Positions 8,764 to 9,490 of a DNA stretch of 9,490 nucleotides are shown one piece after another. The notes below the pieces were generated by a model, which was not told where the DNA came from, did no database searches, and was given only the letters and a program-made list of their open reading frames with translations. Source of the DNA: Pseudomonadota bacterium. Lineage in GTDB: Bacteria > Pseudomonadota > Alphaproteobacteria > Rhizobiales > Devosiaceae. Made by a program: the position numbers and the translations under genes. Numbering within the stretch: position 1 is the first letter of the stretch; every line of letters starts with the position of its first letter. The stretch spans positions 1 to 9,490 of the forward strand of contig JAEYTN010000148.1 in NCBI GenBank assembly GCA_023433985.1, in the 5' to 3' direction.

Positions 8764-8791
8764 AGTCCCGCCGGAGGATGCCTCCGGCGGG
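8764..8791 (-). terminator. Terminator-like hairpin between the binding-protein and permease genes
   Basis: CCCGCCGGAGG (8767-8777) and CCTCCGGCGGG (8781-8791) form a perfect 11-bp GC stem with a 3-base loop. On the minus strand the stem begins 8 bases after the binding-protein stop (8800-8802) and is followed by ACTTTTCCC, giving a short T4 tract (8764-8761). This is a stem plus short U-tract, as expected of a leaky terminator or a 3' stabiliser placed after a highly expressed binding-protein gene. Transcription must still read through for the permeases to be made. Confidence 0.65.
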
Positions 8792-8799
8792 TACGACAT

Positions 8800-9490
8800 T
8801 CAACGATTGGCGCGCGCCAGGATGTCGGCGGCCTCTTCCATGTACTGGGCGGCAGCGTCCTCGATCGACGCCTGCCCGAGCAGCACGGAAACGGCGGCGC
8901 GGGTCTCGAAGGCTTCCTCGAGCTCGCGAACCCCGGCCGGCGGCGGCGGCGCAAGCGGCGCCACATGCGGCTGGATGGCGTCGAAATAGGCCACCGTCAC
9001 CGCCTCGGCTTCGGTCAGCTTCGGCTGCAGCGCGGCGCGCACGTCCGATTGCTGCGGGATGCCGCGTTCGAGCCCGAGCACGGCCGTCATCTCCGGATCG
9101 TTGACGAACGCGTTCATGTAGGCGAGCGCGGCGTCATCGTCCCTGGAGTCACGGCTGAGGCAGATGAACTGGCTCGGCTGGATCGACTGGCCGGGCTGGC
9201 CGCCCTTGAGGTGCGGCCGCATGCCGGCGGAGAGCTTGTCCTGCATCAGCGCCTGGGTGCCGACGATCTGGTTCGAGTAGGCATAGGAGATGGCGGCCTT
9301 GCCGCTCACTACGCCCTGCTTGTCGAGATCGGCAATGCCGGCAACCGACGCCGTGTCCTCGGCCGAAGGCGTGCCGCCCGCGTCGCGGATGTCCTTCCAG
9401 AGCTTCCAGTAGTCGACGAGGATTTCCGGACCGAAGGCGAAGGTGCCCTCGGGGGTGAACTGGCTGGCAAAGCCGCGCTGGCCGCAATAG
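8800..9490 (-). CDS. Extracellular solute-binding protein (family 1, CUT1 sugar type), C-terminal part
   Basis: The frame is open from the right edge to the TGA at 8800-8802, giving 229 residues of the C-terminal half; the start and signal peptide lie beyond the window. I translated the edge-proximal part by hand: CGQRGFASQFTPEGTFAFGP, then DYWKLWKDIRDAGGTPS, then VVSGKAAISYAYSNQIVGT. This is the usual pattern of family 1 binding proteins, with a W-rich helix and a segment ending in G-K-A-A. Later segments FICLSRDS, AALAYMNAFVNDPEM and RGIPQQSDVRAAL match the C-terminal lobe. The protein would capture the substrate in the periplasm and deliver it to the two permeases. It is the first of the five visible operon genes. 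A run of four prolines (APLAPPPPAG) near the C-terminus is unremarkable. The ligand cannot be deduced. Confidence 0.92.
   Translation of the reverse strand, partial: YCGQRGFASQFTPEGTFAFGPEILVDYWKLWKDIRDAGGTPSAEDTASVAGIADLDKQGVVSGKAAISYAYSNQIVGTQALMQDKLSAGMRPHLKGGQPGQSIQPSQFICLSRDSRDDDAALAYMNAFVNDPEMTAVLGLERGIPQQSDVRAALQPKLTEAEAVTVAYFDAIQPHVAPLAPPPPAGVRELEEAFETRAAVSVLLGQASIEDAAAQYMEEAADILARANR

Noticed and set aside
8740..8799. Earlier ATG at 8799 for the MalF-like permease, or a 20-residue leader there
   Set aside because: The ATG directly follows the binding-protein stop (TGAATG), but the added residues are encoded by a perfect hairpin and have no membrane-protein character. The 8739 ATG has a good ribosome site. 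Coupled initiation at 8799 remains possible but is unsupported.

Overview
The window is GC-rich bacterial DNA, with G/C strongly preferred at third codon positions. Gene content fits an alphaproteobacterium of the Hyphomicrobiales (rhizobia/Devosia-like): a CUT1 sugar ABC operon with a Gfo/Idh/MocA dehydrogenase, a kynureninase, and a secreted papain-fold protein with a DUF4384-like C-terminus. The taxonomic call is an impression from protein style. There is no rRNA, tRNA, insertion sequence, CRISPR array or phage gene in view. The window is almost fully coding; the largest gap is the roughly 200-base divergent region between kynU and the + strand ATPase gene.

Left block (about 1-1838, minus strand): a secreted C1-type (papain-like) protein with a complete Cys/His/Asn set, a Pro/Glu linker, a two-cysteine module and a DUF4384-like C-terminus. 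It is followed 8 bases later by the start of another exported protein that runs off the left edge. A plausible sigma70-type promoter lies in front of the protease gene.

Middle block (1839-4360): kynU (minus) and a stand-alone CUT1 ATPase gene (plus) diverge from a shared AT-rich region holding direct repeats and a small palindrome. The ATPase gene ends at a clear Rho-independent terminator. No permease or binding-protein gene accompanies this ATPase on its strand.

Right block (4462-9490, minus strand): a CUT1-type carbohydrate uptake operon in the order binding protein (5' end outside the window), MalF-type permease, MalG-type permease, MalK/UgpC-type ATPase, Gfo/Idh/MocA oxidoreductase. The transporter would import a sugar or sugar derivative and the dehydrogenase would oxidise it, or a product of it. 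The substrate cannot be read from sequence. Two perfect inverted repeats sit in the two larger gaps of the operon: after the binding-protein gene (11-bp stem followed by TTTT) and between the ATPase and oxidoreductase genes (10-bp stem). They are the most interesting regulatory structures here, because they probably set unequal expression of the operon's parts.

I found no convincing new multi-gene system. The best leads are the two intra-operon hairpins, the divergent control region, the composite protease/DUF4384 protein and the cysteine cluster in the oxidoreductase.
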